Below are positions 10,998-22,417 of a stretch of DNA of 64,000 bases, one piece after another. Positions within the stretch are counted from its first letter, which is position 1. Every line of letters begins with the position of its first letter. Made by a program: the position numbers and the translations under genes. The notes below the pieces were generated by a model, which ran no database searches, was not told the DNA's origin, and worked only from the letters and a program-made list of their open reading frames with translations. The stretch is from Piezodorus guildinii (lineage: Eukaryota; Arthropoda; Insecta; Hemiptera; Pentatomidae), in NCBI GenBank assembly GCA_023052935.1, contig CM041292.1, forward strand, positions 199,880,299 to 199,944,298, read 5' to 3'.

Positions 10998-11905
10998 TTG
11001 GGTTGTTTCACATGAAATGTCCGTTTTTATAGTTTCTGAAATACAAATAGGATTTTGCAGGTCTCTGTTGTTTTCTTCTGAATGTTTACATATTTAAAGT
11101 AAACAGTTACTAATCCTCTACCTTTGTAATATAAACATTAGCTTCCCAATCAATTACCCACTTTTTAGTATACCTCCAAATATGAACATGGAAGCACGCG
11201 ATTTTCGAGTAATATTGGGGTAATATTATACATGGGTACCTCATGATCTCACAGAGCGGCAGCAAGACCCCATGTTTCAAAACATACCGTGCAAAAATTG
11301 AATGAACAGGGCTACGAAGTTCTTCCGCAAGGACCACCATATTCTTCCGACTTGTCTCCGACAGATTACCACCTGTTCAGTAATTTAGACAACTTCGTCA
11401 AAGGAAAACTTTTTGAAAATGATGATCAAGTGAAAAGTGCGATTTCGAGGAAGTTATCGATGACGGACGAGATGGAAGTTATCGATAATAATAAATATAC
11501 AAAATAAGGAATGTTGCATCAACGCTTGCCATTGTTGTAACTCAATGCTCTCAGTGGGGCCTTGAAATTTGCAGCTGCTTGTTGTTGGATCTGGTAAGCT
11601 AGAGGATGAATCTTGAATCCATATAATCTGGGTACAAATTGATTTGAAGGTCTTTTGGGCCTATATTCTGGGTGCACCATAACATAACGCACTTCATTAA
11701 TCAAGTGAAAAGTGCGTTTTCAGATTTTGTTTCACTTCAAAGCTCAGAGTTTTTCAGTTCGGGGATAAAAAAGTTGGAGTCACGTTGGGAAAAATGTGTC
11801 GAAAAAGAAGGTAAATACTTCGAATAAAATTATCTTGTTTTCATATCGTATTTTTAATAAAAACCGTTTACCTTGAAAACGGACATTTCATGTGACACAA
11901 CCCAA
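10998..11905 (+). mobile_element. Internally deleted mariner M1 carrying a foreign insert
   Basis: M1 terminal repeats begin TTGGGTTGTTTCACATG at 10,998 and end ...CACAACCCAA at 11,905, with TA at 10,996-10,997 and 11,906-11,907. The transposase remnant includes 'SPTDYHLFSNLDNFVKGKL'. At 11,441 the frame is interrupted by a 258-bp insert flanked by 17-bp direct repeats, after which mariner sequence resumes. The mariner itself sits at the edge of a family A fragment. Confidence 0.87.
11442..11699 (-). pseudogene. Captured gene fragment (C-terminus plus 3' UTR-like tail)
   Basis: This insert is bracketed by a perfect 17-bp repeat of mariner sequence (11,425-11,441 and 11,700-11,716). On the minus strand about 60 codons are open from 11,698 to a TGA-like end near 11,517, including '[17 protein letters not shown]' and ending '..LSYNNGKR'. 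About 75 AT-rich bases follow, like a 3' untranslated region. The composition and amino-acid mix look like ordinary host protein, and I do not recognise the family. No poly(A) remains. It may be a retrocopy or a repair-mediated capture. Confidence 0.5.
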
Positions 11906-12018
11906 TAATATAATAGAGTTTTTAATAAAACACATGTTTCCATATTAATTCAATTTAATTTTTTATCTCTCACTGTATTTGGAAATTCTTCTGGAGGTGT
12001 GTTGCCCGCACTAGATTT
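11906..12018 (-). repeat. Family A terminal fragment
   Basis: It matches the last ~150 bp of family A from 'TAATATAATAGATTTTTTAATAAAACACATG' onward, with small internal deletions, including loss of the GTAAGTGAAAGT copy. It ends TGTGTTGCCCGCACTAGATTTTT. Confidence 0.75.
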
Positions 12019-12582
12019 TTATTATTCTTCGCGAATTTTCGGTTAAAAAAAAAACAGTAACAAATTTTTTTCACTATCTGCCTAATTAACTGAGATATTG
12101 AATAACCAAATAACCATCTGATATCAAGGACTATGTGTTGAATATAATCTATGCTGTGTCTATGTGGGAAAACAATGTGATTAGAAAAAATGACTTATAT
12201 TTTCACGCACTTGATCCCACAACTCGATTGTCAACCTATCTCCGCCTACATGAATAAATAAGCAAACAAAAGTGAATTTCTACAGTCGGTCTGAAGAAGA
12301 GACCTGACTTATGGTAATGGCTACGCGAGTTTACCTGGAACCTAATTCCAGAGGTCGCCACAGATCCTTGGCTATATTCTGCTTTCCTCCTAATGGCGTA
12401 TTCCGATAATGCCTCCGTTCCTCCTAGCTTGACACTTCAATGTCTTTACGATCCATTTATATTCCTTCGACATGTTTTCTTTGAGCAGAAAAAAAAAAAA
12501 AAAATCCCAAGACAATGAAGAAATCCGAACTGTAAATAACGGAATTCAATCGTCATTGAAATGATGAGCTATATATTGTAAA
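12019..12582. other. Spacer, no recognised feature
   Basis: It has moderate GC content around 12,300-12,470 but no motif I can name on either strand. Confidence 0.4.
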
Positions 12583-13394
12583 AATCTGGTGTGGGCAACA
12601 CACGACTTTAACTTACCACGACTCTTAAATTAATATAAAAAATCTGGTGCGGGCAACATACGACTTTCACTTACCTCCATTTTTAAAATCAATGAAAGAA
12701 TTTTCAAATACAGTTAGAGATGAAAATACGTGAAACTATTAAGGAATTAATCAAATTAAATTTCTATAGAAACATGTGTTTCATTAAAAAATCTATTATA
12801 TATTATTACTAAAATAATCAGTTAGTTTTATCTTATTCTCATCACTCTCTATCAACTTCTAAAAGCTTGTGTATGAGATGATATTTTTTCTAAAATCTTT
12901 AGCTTTCCAACGGTATATCATACATGTATATTACTGCTCTTATGTTCAAAAACGAAAAATTGCATTAAAAAAGTATTTTTCTGTTTTCTCCTTTAGTTGG
13001 GTATCGAATTTATTCAATTTATATATTTACCTATTTTTCATCAGCGTTAACAAGATAATCTAGTTATTATTATTGAATCTACAAAATTAAAGGTACTTTA
13101 GGGGAAGAAAATTTGAAATATCGGCATTTAAGACCTGACAGACCATTTTTATCCAAATAAAACCTACATGATATTAAAGCCCATTAAATTTTACATCGAT
13201 ATACCTAGTTCAATCAAAATCGTCGGAACCGTTTCCGAGAAAATCGAAAAAAGGTGCAAACTGCATGGTATAAAGTGCCTCTTCTGGTAAGCTCATTTTG
13301 ATGAAAAAAGTTTTGTCACCTCTCGGGCGTATAGTTGTCTTAAATATGAAATTTCAGTTTCATAGGACTAACCGTTTCCGCCCGGGAGTTACCA

Positions 13395-13432
<38 letters not shown>

Positions 13433-14347
13433 CACACACACACACAGACCTTTTTGCGGGACTTGGTTATTTGGACTCAGGGGACCCTAAAACGTGTATT
13501 TCCGTTGAAAACTGGAATTCGAAAATTTTCACGATCGCAATACTTCCCCTTACTATATATAGTAAGTGAAAGTAATACGTGAGACTATTAAAAAATTAAT
13601 TAAATTGAATTTATATAGAAGCATGTGTTTTATTAAAAAATCTATTATATTATTATCTAAAATAATCAGTTAGTTTTATCATCATTTCATCACTTTCTAT
13701 TAACTTTTAAAAGCTTTTGTATGAGGTAATATTTTTTCTAAAATCTTTAGCTTTCCAACGGTAAACTATACATGTATATTCTTGCTCTTATGTTCAAAAA
13801 CAAACAATTGCATTAAACAAACATTTTTCCTGTTTTCTCTTTTAATTGGGTATCGAATTCATTCAATTTATACATTTTTCTGTTTTTCATCAGTGGTGAC
13901 AAGATAATATAGTTATTTTTATAGTATCAACATAATTAAAGGTACTTTACAAGAAGAAAATTTAAAATATCGGCAGTTAAGCCATGTCAGACCATTTTAA
14001 TCCGAATGAAACCTAAATGATATTAAAGCTCATTAAATTTTACATCGATATAGCGAGTTTAATCAAAATCGTCGGAACCGTTTTCGAGAAAATCGAAAAA
14101 AGGTGCAAAATACATGGTATAAAATGGCTCTTCTGGTAAGCTGATTTTGATGAAAAAGGTTTTGTAACGTCTCGGGCGTATATTTGTCTTAAATATAAAA
14201 TTTCAGTTTCATAGTAGTTTTCGTTTTTACGCTGGACTTACCACACACACCTTTTAGCGGGACTTGTCCTTTGAACTCAGGGAACCCTAAAACGTGTATT
14301 TCCGTCGAAAATTTTACATTTCGTATATAGGTAAGTGAAAGTAAAAA
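12583..14347 (+). repeat. Two family A copies, one inside or abutting the other
   Basis: A first start (AATCTGGTGTGGGCAACACACG, about 12,585) breaks off after ~50 bp. A complete copy then runs 12,638-13,576 with a (CA)n tract at 13,395-13,446. Directly after its GTAAGTGAAAGTAA end, internal family A sequence resumes ('TACGTGAGACTATTAAAAAATTAATT') and continues to a second terminus at ~14,347. The simplest reading is a young copy inserted in an older one. Confidence 0.8.
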
Positions 14348-14467
14348 TAAGCCACAGATATTTTAGCTGCTTGAAAATAATCCCAGAAGGAAATAAGTAC
14401 ATAGCAATTTACGATATATCGTTTTTAGTTGTATATATATTGTGAAATAAAACGGTGAAAGAATTTT

Positions 14468-14700
14468 ATGAGGGTTCACTTCTGGCATAATGTCATGCGT
14501 AAAAGGCTGCGGGTTCAAGCCACATGGTTTTATAAAAGGAATAAAAATCCTTGGTTTTATCGCGCATTAGAAGGGATATTAAATGGTCATCCCGAGACTT
14601 AATATTACTGCACCAACTCAATAAAATTGGGATACGGAGGTGTACCAACCTAGGGACCCCTAACGCAATTAATTAAGCGTTTTATTTTTACCTCGAGATC
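14468..14700 (+). mobile_element. Diverged SINE-1-like element
   Basis: A B-box-like GCGGGTTCAAGCC near 14,509 is followed by a SINE-1-like body ('AATAAAAATCCTTGGTTTTATCGCGC', then 'GGGATATTAAATGGTCATCCCGAG'). The head and the 3' half are strongly diverged. Confidence 0.5.
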
Positions 14701-14719
14701 CCCAGATATACCATCGTAT

Positions 14720-14900
14720 ACCGTACAACAATAATGGAAATGGGTAAATATTAGAGAGGTAACGAAGAGTTTTCGGGTTTCATATGGAAATAGGCGACGG
14801 AGGGAATTCAGTCGCTTTAAGGTCGAAAAGGTACGGCGGGAGATTTGGGAAATATAATTTTTGAAGGATAGTGTTTGATCGAAGGTTACTCCCAGTTCCT

Positions 14901-14905
<5 letters not shown>
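14720..14905 (-). pseudogene. LINE reverse-transcriptase fragment, inverted relative to the next one
   Basis: The minus strand reads 'LGVTFDQTLSFKNYIS', a post-RT motif also present on the plus strand at 15,392-15,450 ('LGVTLGQTLSFKNYIS'). Frameshifts follow. A ~55-bp (TA)n run at 14,906-14,961 borders it. Confidence 0.65.
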
Positions 14906-14963
<58 letters not shown>

Positions 14964-15329
14964 TAACTAATACTAATCTACGATAGTAATTTTTTATCGT
15001 TTTAATTAGTTATTCGGTCTAATAAATGAAACTGCAAAAGTGAAATATCATCGATTTTTATTTATTTACTTAAGCTATCGCCAGACAACGTTTTGTACTC
15101 GACTGATTGGCTTTGTCTCCGTTCTTCAAATATTTTTTCATTTTTAAAATCCCTCTCTACGAAAAACTGTTTCGTACAAACTGCATAACAAAAAAAAGAT
15201 AAAAATAGAAAATACTAATTAATGTAGATACAATACCTAAATAATTATGTTTTATTTTATATTTTATAAGCGTGCCGGAATAAGTATATATATATATAGT
15301 TTGTTTATTGGGTGCAAAGTCCTGTATTT

Positions 15330-16140
15330 AACGAAGTTGATACTGTTTTATTTTGCATGAAAATCATGCCATTTATGAACTCCGAAATGTTCATTGCCAG
15401 AAATCTGGGAGTAACCTTGGGCCAAACTCTATCCTTCAAAAATTATATTTCCGAAATCTCCCTTCGTACCTTTTCAACTTTAAAGCGAATGTATTCCCTC
15501 CTTCACCTATTCCACCAAAATCCAAAGCAATAGGTTTCCGAACACAACAACAAAAAATAAATGTAAACGAAATAAAAAAGTATCAATAATTAACACAGAG
15601 TTGATGTATGAAACAGAAATAAAAAATTTAGGCATTTTCATAAATAATAATCTAACGGAAACTCACGTACAAACTCAGCACATATGCAATCAAATTTATA
15701 AAGCACTATTCCGACTCAGAATACTAAATTTTCAGCCTTCTATGCCGATTAGAAAAATCCTAATAAGTAATATGGTTATGCCATACCTGAATTATGCCAG
15801 TATGACCTATACGGACATCACAGACAAATTATTAAATAGACTTCAAAGAGCCCAATGCAGCTGTACGTTATATAACGCAAACATATCACACCTTACTACA
15901 AACAGTTAAACTGGATGAAGATAAGGTCAAGAAGAGTATTTAATTTATTAACAATAACATGTAAAAGATTAAAGTGCAAAACCCCGAGCTATCTTTACGA
16001 AAATATGATCTTCTGACACGACATTCATAATAGAAATAATAAAGCATCTAAATATAACATTACTGATTCCGAAACATAAAACATCGATTTTCAATAAATC
16101 ATTCATAGTAAGTTCATGTAGAACATTAAATATGTTCAAT
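15330..16140 (+). pseudogene. Decayed LINE, C-terminal RT region
   Basis: Pieces of one LINE are readable through several frame changes: 'ARNLGVTLGQTLSFKNYIS' (15,380-15,460), 'IKNLGIFINNNLTETHV' (15,618-15,670), 'MVMPYLNYASMTYTDITDK' and 'LLNRLQRAQ' (15,772-15,858), and then 'LNWMKIRSRRVFNLL' in another frame. The layout ('..LGV.. LPYLNYA.. LNRLQRAQN') is that of CR1/Daphne-type LINE ends; the clade is not certain. It is dead. Confidence 0.7.
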
Positions 16141-16440
16141 AAAAAAATTAATTTAAACCAATTATTAGAAACAATTAATTAATAACAATATATTATTATA
16201 TTAAAAAGACTTAACAAATATTTGTAAATATTATATTTTAAATTTTGTGTTGTTAAAGTCTGTAATGTAATATAGATATAAGATATAAGATTATTAGAAA
16301 CGTTTATGTGAAAAGAATGATGGAGAGTTAAATTTTCTTTTATGTTTATTTATTTTTATTTTCATCTCAAATTGGATGTTTTATTTTGTTTTGATGATGT
16401 TGTTACCATTAGATAGTATTTATACTAGAAATATATATAC

Positions 16441-16492
16441 TTTACGTATTTCAGAAACTATGAAAACGGACATTCCATGTGAAACAACCCAA
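16441..16492 (-). mobile_element. Solo terminal end of an M1 mariner
   Basis: About 50 bp match the 5' subterminal region of M1 in reverse and end ...CATGTGAAACAACCCAA followed by TA. The rest of the element is absent. Confidence 0.8.
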
Positions 16493-17157
16493 TAGTTAAT
16501 TGCCTATCAACAGCTATATAAACAGATATACGATAATATTGTTATCTGGAAATAATAAACCATTGTGTAATAATTTGCAGCGTTTTTAATTAGTACTAGT
16601 CAGAAGAGTCGTTAAGAATGATGGTTTACTCACCGGTGGGACACAATAACCACCGACTGTGATGACCAAGCATAACAGAGGTCATTGTTCCAAGGGAAAC
16701 AGTACAACTGCAGGTAGCGAATCCTCAAGGTGGAAGCTACCAGGTAATTCAATTAGTCGAAGGATGCTGGGTCCGATTGTCCCGAGGATGTCCTGGCGTT
16801 AAAGGACGAAACCCAGGGGTAGAGCGATCTTATCTGCAGTCGCGGCCGAAGAACGGTAAAGAACATAATGAAAAGTCGCAAGGTGATGATCAGCAGGAAG
16901 TTAATTTCCAGCTTCGTCTACAGCAAAAGCATTCGCGATAATCTAGATTGAAGTCAATATTTAAGAAATTAGAATAATATAATGCAAATACTTATCACAA
17001 ATATATGAAATAGTTGAGGAATCAGATTCACACGACTTTCTTTTACATTTTCCAAGACTCGAAAAAGACGTGGTTATTCTTATCGATGAGAAGTATTTTT
17101 GGGTTCAGACACAGCGAAATTAGGAGCTGGATATCAGCTAGATGAGAAACAAGCTGA
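16493..17157. other. Unrecognised segment with a GC-richer core
   Basis: 16,640-16,930 is noticeably richer in G and C than its surroundings ('CCACCGACTGTGATGACC', 'CAGTCGCGGCCGAAGAACGG'), which may mark a decayed element or an old exonic or regulatory segment. No frame longer than background and no motif was found. Confidence 0.35.
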
Positions 17158-18066
17158 AAAAATCTGGTGCGGGCAACACACGACTTACACTTACCTCGAT
17201 TTTTAAAATCAATGAAAGAATTTTCAAATACAGTTAGAGATAAAAATACGTGAAACTATTAAGGAATTAGTCAAATTGAATTTATATAGAAACATGTGTT
17301 TTATTAAAAAATCTATTATATTATTATCTAAAATAATCAGTTAGTTTTATCTTATTCTCATCACTCTCTATTAACTTTTAAAAGCTTGTGTATGAGCTTT
17401 TCTAAAATCTTTAGCTTTCCAACGGTATATCATACATGTATATTACTGCTCATATGTTTAAAAACGAAAAATTGCATTAAAAAATATTTTTTCTGTTTTC
17501 TCCTTTAGTTGGGTATCGAATTTATTCAATTTATATATTTACCTGTTTTTCATCAGCGTTAACAAGATAATCTAGTTATTATTATTGAGTCTACAAAATT
17601 AAAAGTACTTTAGGGGAAGAAAATTTAAAATATCGGCATTTAAGCCCTGTCAGACCATTTTTTATCCAAACAAAACCTACATGATATTAAAGCCCATTAA
17701 ATTGTACATCGATATAGCGAGTTTAATCAAAATCGTCGGAACCGTTTTCGAGAAAATCGAAAAAAGGTGCAAAATGCATGGTATAAAGTGCCTCTTCTGG
17801 TAAGCTCATTTTGATGAAAAAAGTTTCGTCACGTCTCGGGCGTATAGTTGTCTTAAATATGAAATTTCAGTTTCATAGGACTTACCGTTTCCGCCCGGGA
17901 GTTACCACACACACACACACACACACACACGGACACACAGACTCAGACCTTTTTGCGAGACTTGGTTATTTGGACTCAGGGGACCCTAAAAGATGTATTT
18001 CCGTTGAAAACTGGAATTCGAAAATTTTCACGATCGCAATACTACCCCTTACTATATATAGAATGT
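17158..18066 (+). repeat. Family A element, full length
   Basis: It runs from AATCTGGTGCGGGCAACACACG to TACTATATATAGAATGTAAAA and is followed by an A-rich run. A (CA)n tract lies at 17,907-17,930. The final palindrome is slightly eroded. There is a small deletion near 17,395 ('GTATGAGCTTTTCT'). Confidence 0.85.
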
Positions 18067-18577
18067 AAAAAAAAAAAAAAAAAAGCTTTATTTTTTTCTG
18101 AAAACAAATGACAGAAAATCGCGCATTGTGAAATTTGTTGTGTAGGGAGTCGTGTTAGGGAGTGGCGGAGTAATAGATCATTAGGTATCTAGTAGAATTA
18201 TTTATTCTGTTATTTCAGACGTGGAGCGACCTTGGGGTATGGAGATCCTCCTGAGGCACACCCATCCTCTATAAGTTGGGTACTCAAAATTTGTGGGAAA
18301 ACTTGGCGACCCAGCGTGATTTAGGCCTAATCACCTCCTCTCACAGTTAATGGCATAAATAGAGGTGCAGGTAGAAAGTGATGTTATGTAAAATAATTAC
18401 AGTAACATTTTGTCTTAGAAACATGTTTCTTATTTTGATTGTCGATTGTCTTGTCGAGAGAACTCTGAAGAAAGCACTTCATCATCAAGAAACTTTATTC
18501 AAAATGTATGCAAAATGGTAATGCTAACGAAATGATCTTCGTAAAACTTATTTGATATGTATAGAAAGATAGAACAG

Positions 18578-18820
18578 TCATCTGTTATGTAGCGGCTAGC
18601 ATAACAGCCTTCTATATCAAGTTCGCGATTTCTAACCCGGCAGATGGCCATATAAATTTTTATGTGGAATAACAAATCATTTGGAGTGAACGTCAAATGA
18701 TGGTTCCAATCCTGTGCGATGTCAGGTACTCGTTAAAGATCCCTATCCTAATTAAACCAGGATAACCAAAATTTAAGAGTTCCACTGTAATACTGTCACT
18801 GATCACAGAGATGTTTTGTG
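18578..18820 (+). mobile_element. Diverged SINE-1 copy
   Basis: The tRNA-like head 'TAGCGGCTAGCATAACAGCC' (18,592) is followed by the body '..GTGCGATGTCAGGTACTCGT' (18,712-18,731) and GATCCCTATCCTAATTAAACC. Its left flank (from ~18,530) is repeated near 19,347-19,700, so this SINE and its flank were duplicated locally. Confidence 0.75.
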
Positions 18821-19359
18821 CCAACGAAAAAACAACCAACCAATCCTAAGAAAATATGGTCATTTTATATTCTTTATATAACTAAAATTATGTATTTTTG
18901 TGAATATTTTTCTGAATAATCAACATAGTCATTTATAGGAAATTTATATCAAACATCACAGCAACATCTCATGTCAAGTCCTCAAGTTCATAACGAATAT
19001 TAGACATTTATGTAATTTACTTAAAATTTCGAACTTAAAAAAATAAAATAACATTAGTGCTTTGTTGATTGATTCTAATATCATAGATAAATATATAACT
19101 TCATTGTATATTTCAAGCATCTAAGACAATTATTAATTCTTTTTAAAAAAAAATCTTACGAGAACCGTGTACATTTCGGAAGAGATAGATTTTTTTATTA
19201 TTATTATTATTGTATTTGCCGATTGGTTTAAAGATCCGGAATTTTTTTTTTTTTTTTTAATTCAAAATTCTTTTCATAGAAAATAATAATAAAGCTCTTG
19301 CGAGACAACACCCTCATCAGGAATACCGCCGAAAATATATTGCCAACGAAATGATCTAT
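18821..19359. other. AT-rich spacer
   Basis: Only homopolymer runs and a short (ATT)n near 19,195 were seen. Confidence 0.45.
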
Positions 19360-19615
19360 TAGGGGTGGGCATAATCGAATGTTGTCATAATCGGATGATC
19401 GGAATTCGATGATTTAAATAATCGAATGACCGAATGATTAATATGGATTCTAAGAGACCATATGCCACGATTCTCGTCTCTATGATGGCTGAGCCTTGAT
19501 GGAAATATACATGTAATTTATGTGATGAGAAAAAAAAAAATCACAAACTGATTAATCCGAATGATTGAAATAATCGAATAATCCGATAATCGTCATTCGA
19601 TTATGCCCACCCCTA
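19360..19615. mobile_element. hAT-type miniature element (copy 1)
   Basis: The termini are TAGGGGTGGGCATAATCGAA and its reverse complement; further inverted repeats around 'AATAATCGAAT' make the inner part fold back too. It is 256 bp and non-coding. TAGGGGTGGGC is a typical hAT-like tip. A second copy at 46,883 has a perfect 8-bp TSD; this one does not, so it may be rearranged. The unoccupied form of the flank survives at about 18,530-18,560. Confidence 0.8.
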
Positions 19616-19745
19616 CTTTGTACAACTGATTTGACATGTATAGAGAGATAGAAAAGTCACTAATGATTAAGTGGCTAGGACAACAGCCTTCTAGGTCAAG
19701 TTCGCAAAGTTCAAAGCGGCAGATGGCCCTTTTTATATGACCTAT
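19616..19745 (+). repeat. Partial duplicate of the 18.55 kb SINE and its flank
   Basis: 'GATTTGACATGTATAGAGAGATAG', a SINE-like head and 'CAGATGGCC' parallel 18,555-18,650 at roughly 85% identity by eye. The copy stops before the SINE body is complete. Confidence 0.6.
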
Positions 19746-19859
19746 AAGTGTATATGGAACGAGAATACATTCTTGATTACAGATTAACTTGCCTAGATCT
19801 CTAACATTAGCAATGGATTAAATAAATCTGCATAAGAGGATTAAAAAGTTTTGACCTAT

Positions 19860-21266
19860 CTCACAGTGAAAATGATACACCACTCATGTTGCCATTGTTT
19901 ACACCACTCATAGTTTTTAATCCGTTTTAGTTCTATCCAGGCTTTCAGTGTCTTCTATGCTGTCAGTCTCTAAGACAATTTTATTATATTATTTTGTGAT
20001 TGTTTTTGTTTTATTGTAATGGGCCGGCACACAACGGTAAGAGAAAGAGAACTCATTATACAGTTCAACTGAGGAAAATTGTATCGAGAAATTGGCAAAC
20101 TTTTTCAGAAAATTCATGCAACAGTACAACACATTGTAGAAAGATATAAAAGGGGAAATAGGCTATTTAATAGGACGAGAAAAAGCCCCAAAAAAGATAC
20201 TTTTCGATGCTTACGAAAGGTGGATTCTGAGATATGTAAAAAAAACATCAAGAATGAGTGCACCAAAAATTGCAAGTGAAGTGGACATTTATTTAAAGAA
20301 GATTGTCACTGCGGAAACTCCTAAGGAAACACAATTTTCATGGTAGAGTTGCTAAGAAAAAGCCGTTCATTAGTAAAACAAATCAAAAATACCGGCTAAA
20401 ATTTGCAAATGAGCACATTTCCAAAGATTTTGACTTTTGGAAAAAGTTTATTTTTGCTGGTGAAACTTAACGTTTTTGGGTCGGAAGAACGTGGATACGT
20501 TTGAAGAAAACCTGGAGAAGCATTTTCAAAGCAAAATCTCTTACCGACTGTGAAACGTGGAGGTGGGAGTGTGATGTGGGGATGCATGGCAGCCTCTGGT
20601 GTGGGAAATCTGCATTTCATAGAAGGTATAATGGATAAACATTGATATGTGGTAATATGTCCACAGGCAAAATCTGAAGGTGAGTGCTGAAAAGCTTGGA
20701 TTAAAAGATATTTTTACTTTTTACCAAGACAATGACCCCAAGCATTCTTAGTTGACAGTGAAAGAATGGCTTACATTTAACTGTCCCAAACTTATAAAGA
20801 CACCTGCGCAGTTATCAGATTCAAATGCCATTGAACATTTGTGGGAAAAATTGGAAACGGAAATTCGAAAACATAATATTACAAACAAAGAAAATCTAAA
20901 AAAGGCACTCTTGGAAGAATGGGAGAAAATGACTCCAGATTTCACCCAAAAACTCGTGGAATCCATCCCAAACCGCTCAAGAGATGTAATCAACAACAAA
21001 GCATATCCAACAAGATATTTAAGTTATATAGAATTACTTTTAAATTGAATTTTATTAAAATGTATTATTTTCACTGTGAGGTCTGGAATTTCATTTTGTT
21101 ATTTTTATGCTCAGGCATTATTAATTATTGTTCTAGAGAGATATTTATTTTTTTCTAGATAAAATGTGCAATATTTTAGGGAGAACCTTTTTTAAAAATA
21201 TATATTATTGTACATAATAAATGAACATTTTGTAAAATTTGTATAGTGTATCATTTTCACTGTGAG
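19860..21266 (+). mobile_element. Tc1-like transposon, inactive
   Basis: 21-bp inverted ends were found: CTCACAGTGAAAATGATACAC at 19,860-19,880 and its complement at 21,246-21,266. The interior holds one degenerate Tc1 transposase gene. The ~1.4 kb length fits the family. The exact outer boundary may be a few bases further out, since Tc1 tips normally begin CAGT next to TA. Confidence 0.8.
20020..21048 (+). pseudogene. Tc1-like transposase pseudogene
   Basis: Conceptual reading starts MGRHTTVRERE (20,020) and continues through a helix-turn-helix ('YREIGKLFQKIHATVQHIVE', 20,080), 'HGRVAKKKPFISKTNQK', 'GGGSVMWGCMAASGVGNLHF', 'YQDNDPKHS' (second acidic residue, about 20,732) and '..IEHLWEKLETEIRKHN' (20,830). 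The usual 'SPDLNPIEHLW' is here 'LSDSNAIEHLW'. At least four frameshifts or stops interrupt it; the longest open part is 20,752-21,048. It cannot make active transposase. Its host role was cut-and-paste of the element with the 21-bp ends. Confidence 0.85.
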
Positions 21267-21685
21267 CTACTGTAGTTAGTGCTTATTTTGGAATTTGTGT
21301 AATTCGTGCTTTTTTTTCATAATAGCAAAGATTTTTGTGGTATGCGCTGTCCGATGACAATAACGCGGGCCACCGGTTACATATATCTCTTTATTAACGA
21401 AATATAATATTTGAGAAACTAGGTCAGAGAAATCAAAATAATAGATGTTGGATAAGTGAACTGTAAGACGGTGTGAAACAAGGATGCTATTGATTCTGAG
21501 ACCTTTTACAAAGGTTACTCCGCTCCGAAATCCTAACCCAATTGCGGAAATCGTCTAATCTAACTGATTGCGAAATAGCAGGCACAAGTGCATGATCAAA
21601 TAACACGTGAAGAGGATGCCATCAGGAGAATTTATTATAATGGAATTCAAATCAGGTAAATATATTCAATCTCAAAAACTAAAAG
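21267..21685. other. Spacer, no recognised feature
   Basis: Nothing was recognised. Just after it, at 21,688-21,727, a short string resembles the family A start (AATCTGGTGTGCAC...) with errors. Confidence 0.4.
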
Positions 21686-21727
21686 AAAAAATCTGGTGTG
21701 CACTTCTTACACAACTTTCACTCATCC

Positions 21728-22290
21728 TCATACAAGACTTAAACGACAAGAAACTGCTCCTTACTTGGCAAACGATCAAAACTCCCTATTCACTGCAAAA
21801 AAATGATTTCTATAACCATTTTTAGACCTATTTGGACATATGGCATTGAGCTATGGGGCTTTACTAAACCATCAAATTTCTTCCGCATCCAATCCTTGCA
21901 ATCCAAAATCCTCAATGCTCTTTATTTTGTTACTAATAAAATCATCCATAGAGACCTCAATATCTCACTAGTTGCAGACTTAGCTCAAAATCGATACACC
22001 TCCTTTCATTCCCAACTACCACCCGACACAAACCCTCTCATCCGTAACCTCCCATCTACATAGTGTCCTGTTAATCCTCCGAGGCGCCTGAGAAGACAAT
22101 GACCTCGAGACCTGCTTATAAAATAAACATTACTGTGTTACCTAAAAGATTGATTGAAGTGTTACCACTGGGTAGCTTCTTCACAAGATTATTTCTTACT
22201 ATATTTCTAATTATAGCCCTTTTACTTCTTGTATACATTGTATATACAGTCGTAAAAATCAAGAAATAATATATTTAAAAAAAAAAAAAT
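21728..22290 (+). mobile_element. 5'-truncated J2 LINE
   Basis: The plus strand reads from 'HTRLKRQ' (21,730) through 'FRPIWTYGIELWGFTKPSN' (about 21,818-21,880), 'IQSLQSKIL' and '..RYTSFHSQLPPDTNPL', then a decayed 'PPRRLRRQ' end and a 3' tail with poly(A) at 22,275-22,290. It is broken by small indels. It is the same family as the copies at 2.5, 37 and 60 kb. Confidence 0.82.
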
Positions 22291-22417
22291 TCACTCTAAT
22301 AAATAAATAAGCGCGTACAGGTTATTTACTTCCATACATTAGTCAATAAATTCCTCAGAAACTTTCTTCAATCACTATTTATATTTCTTATCAAGTGTTT
22401 CTGATTATTTGTATAAA

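Noticed and set aside
13298..13582. Coding frames with His-Thr runs across family A copies (also 17,811, 41,718, 42,655)
   Set aside because: They come from translation of the (CA)n tract; frame is not kept between copies and no domain is present.
19360..19615. Regulatory palindrome or replication origin
   Set aside because: A second copy at 46,883 with a perfect 8-bp TSD shows that it is a mobile hAT-type element.
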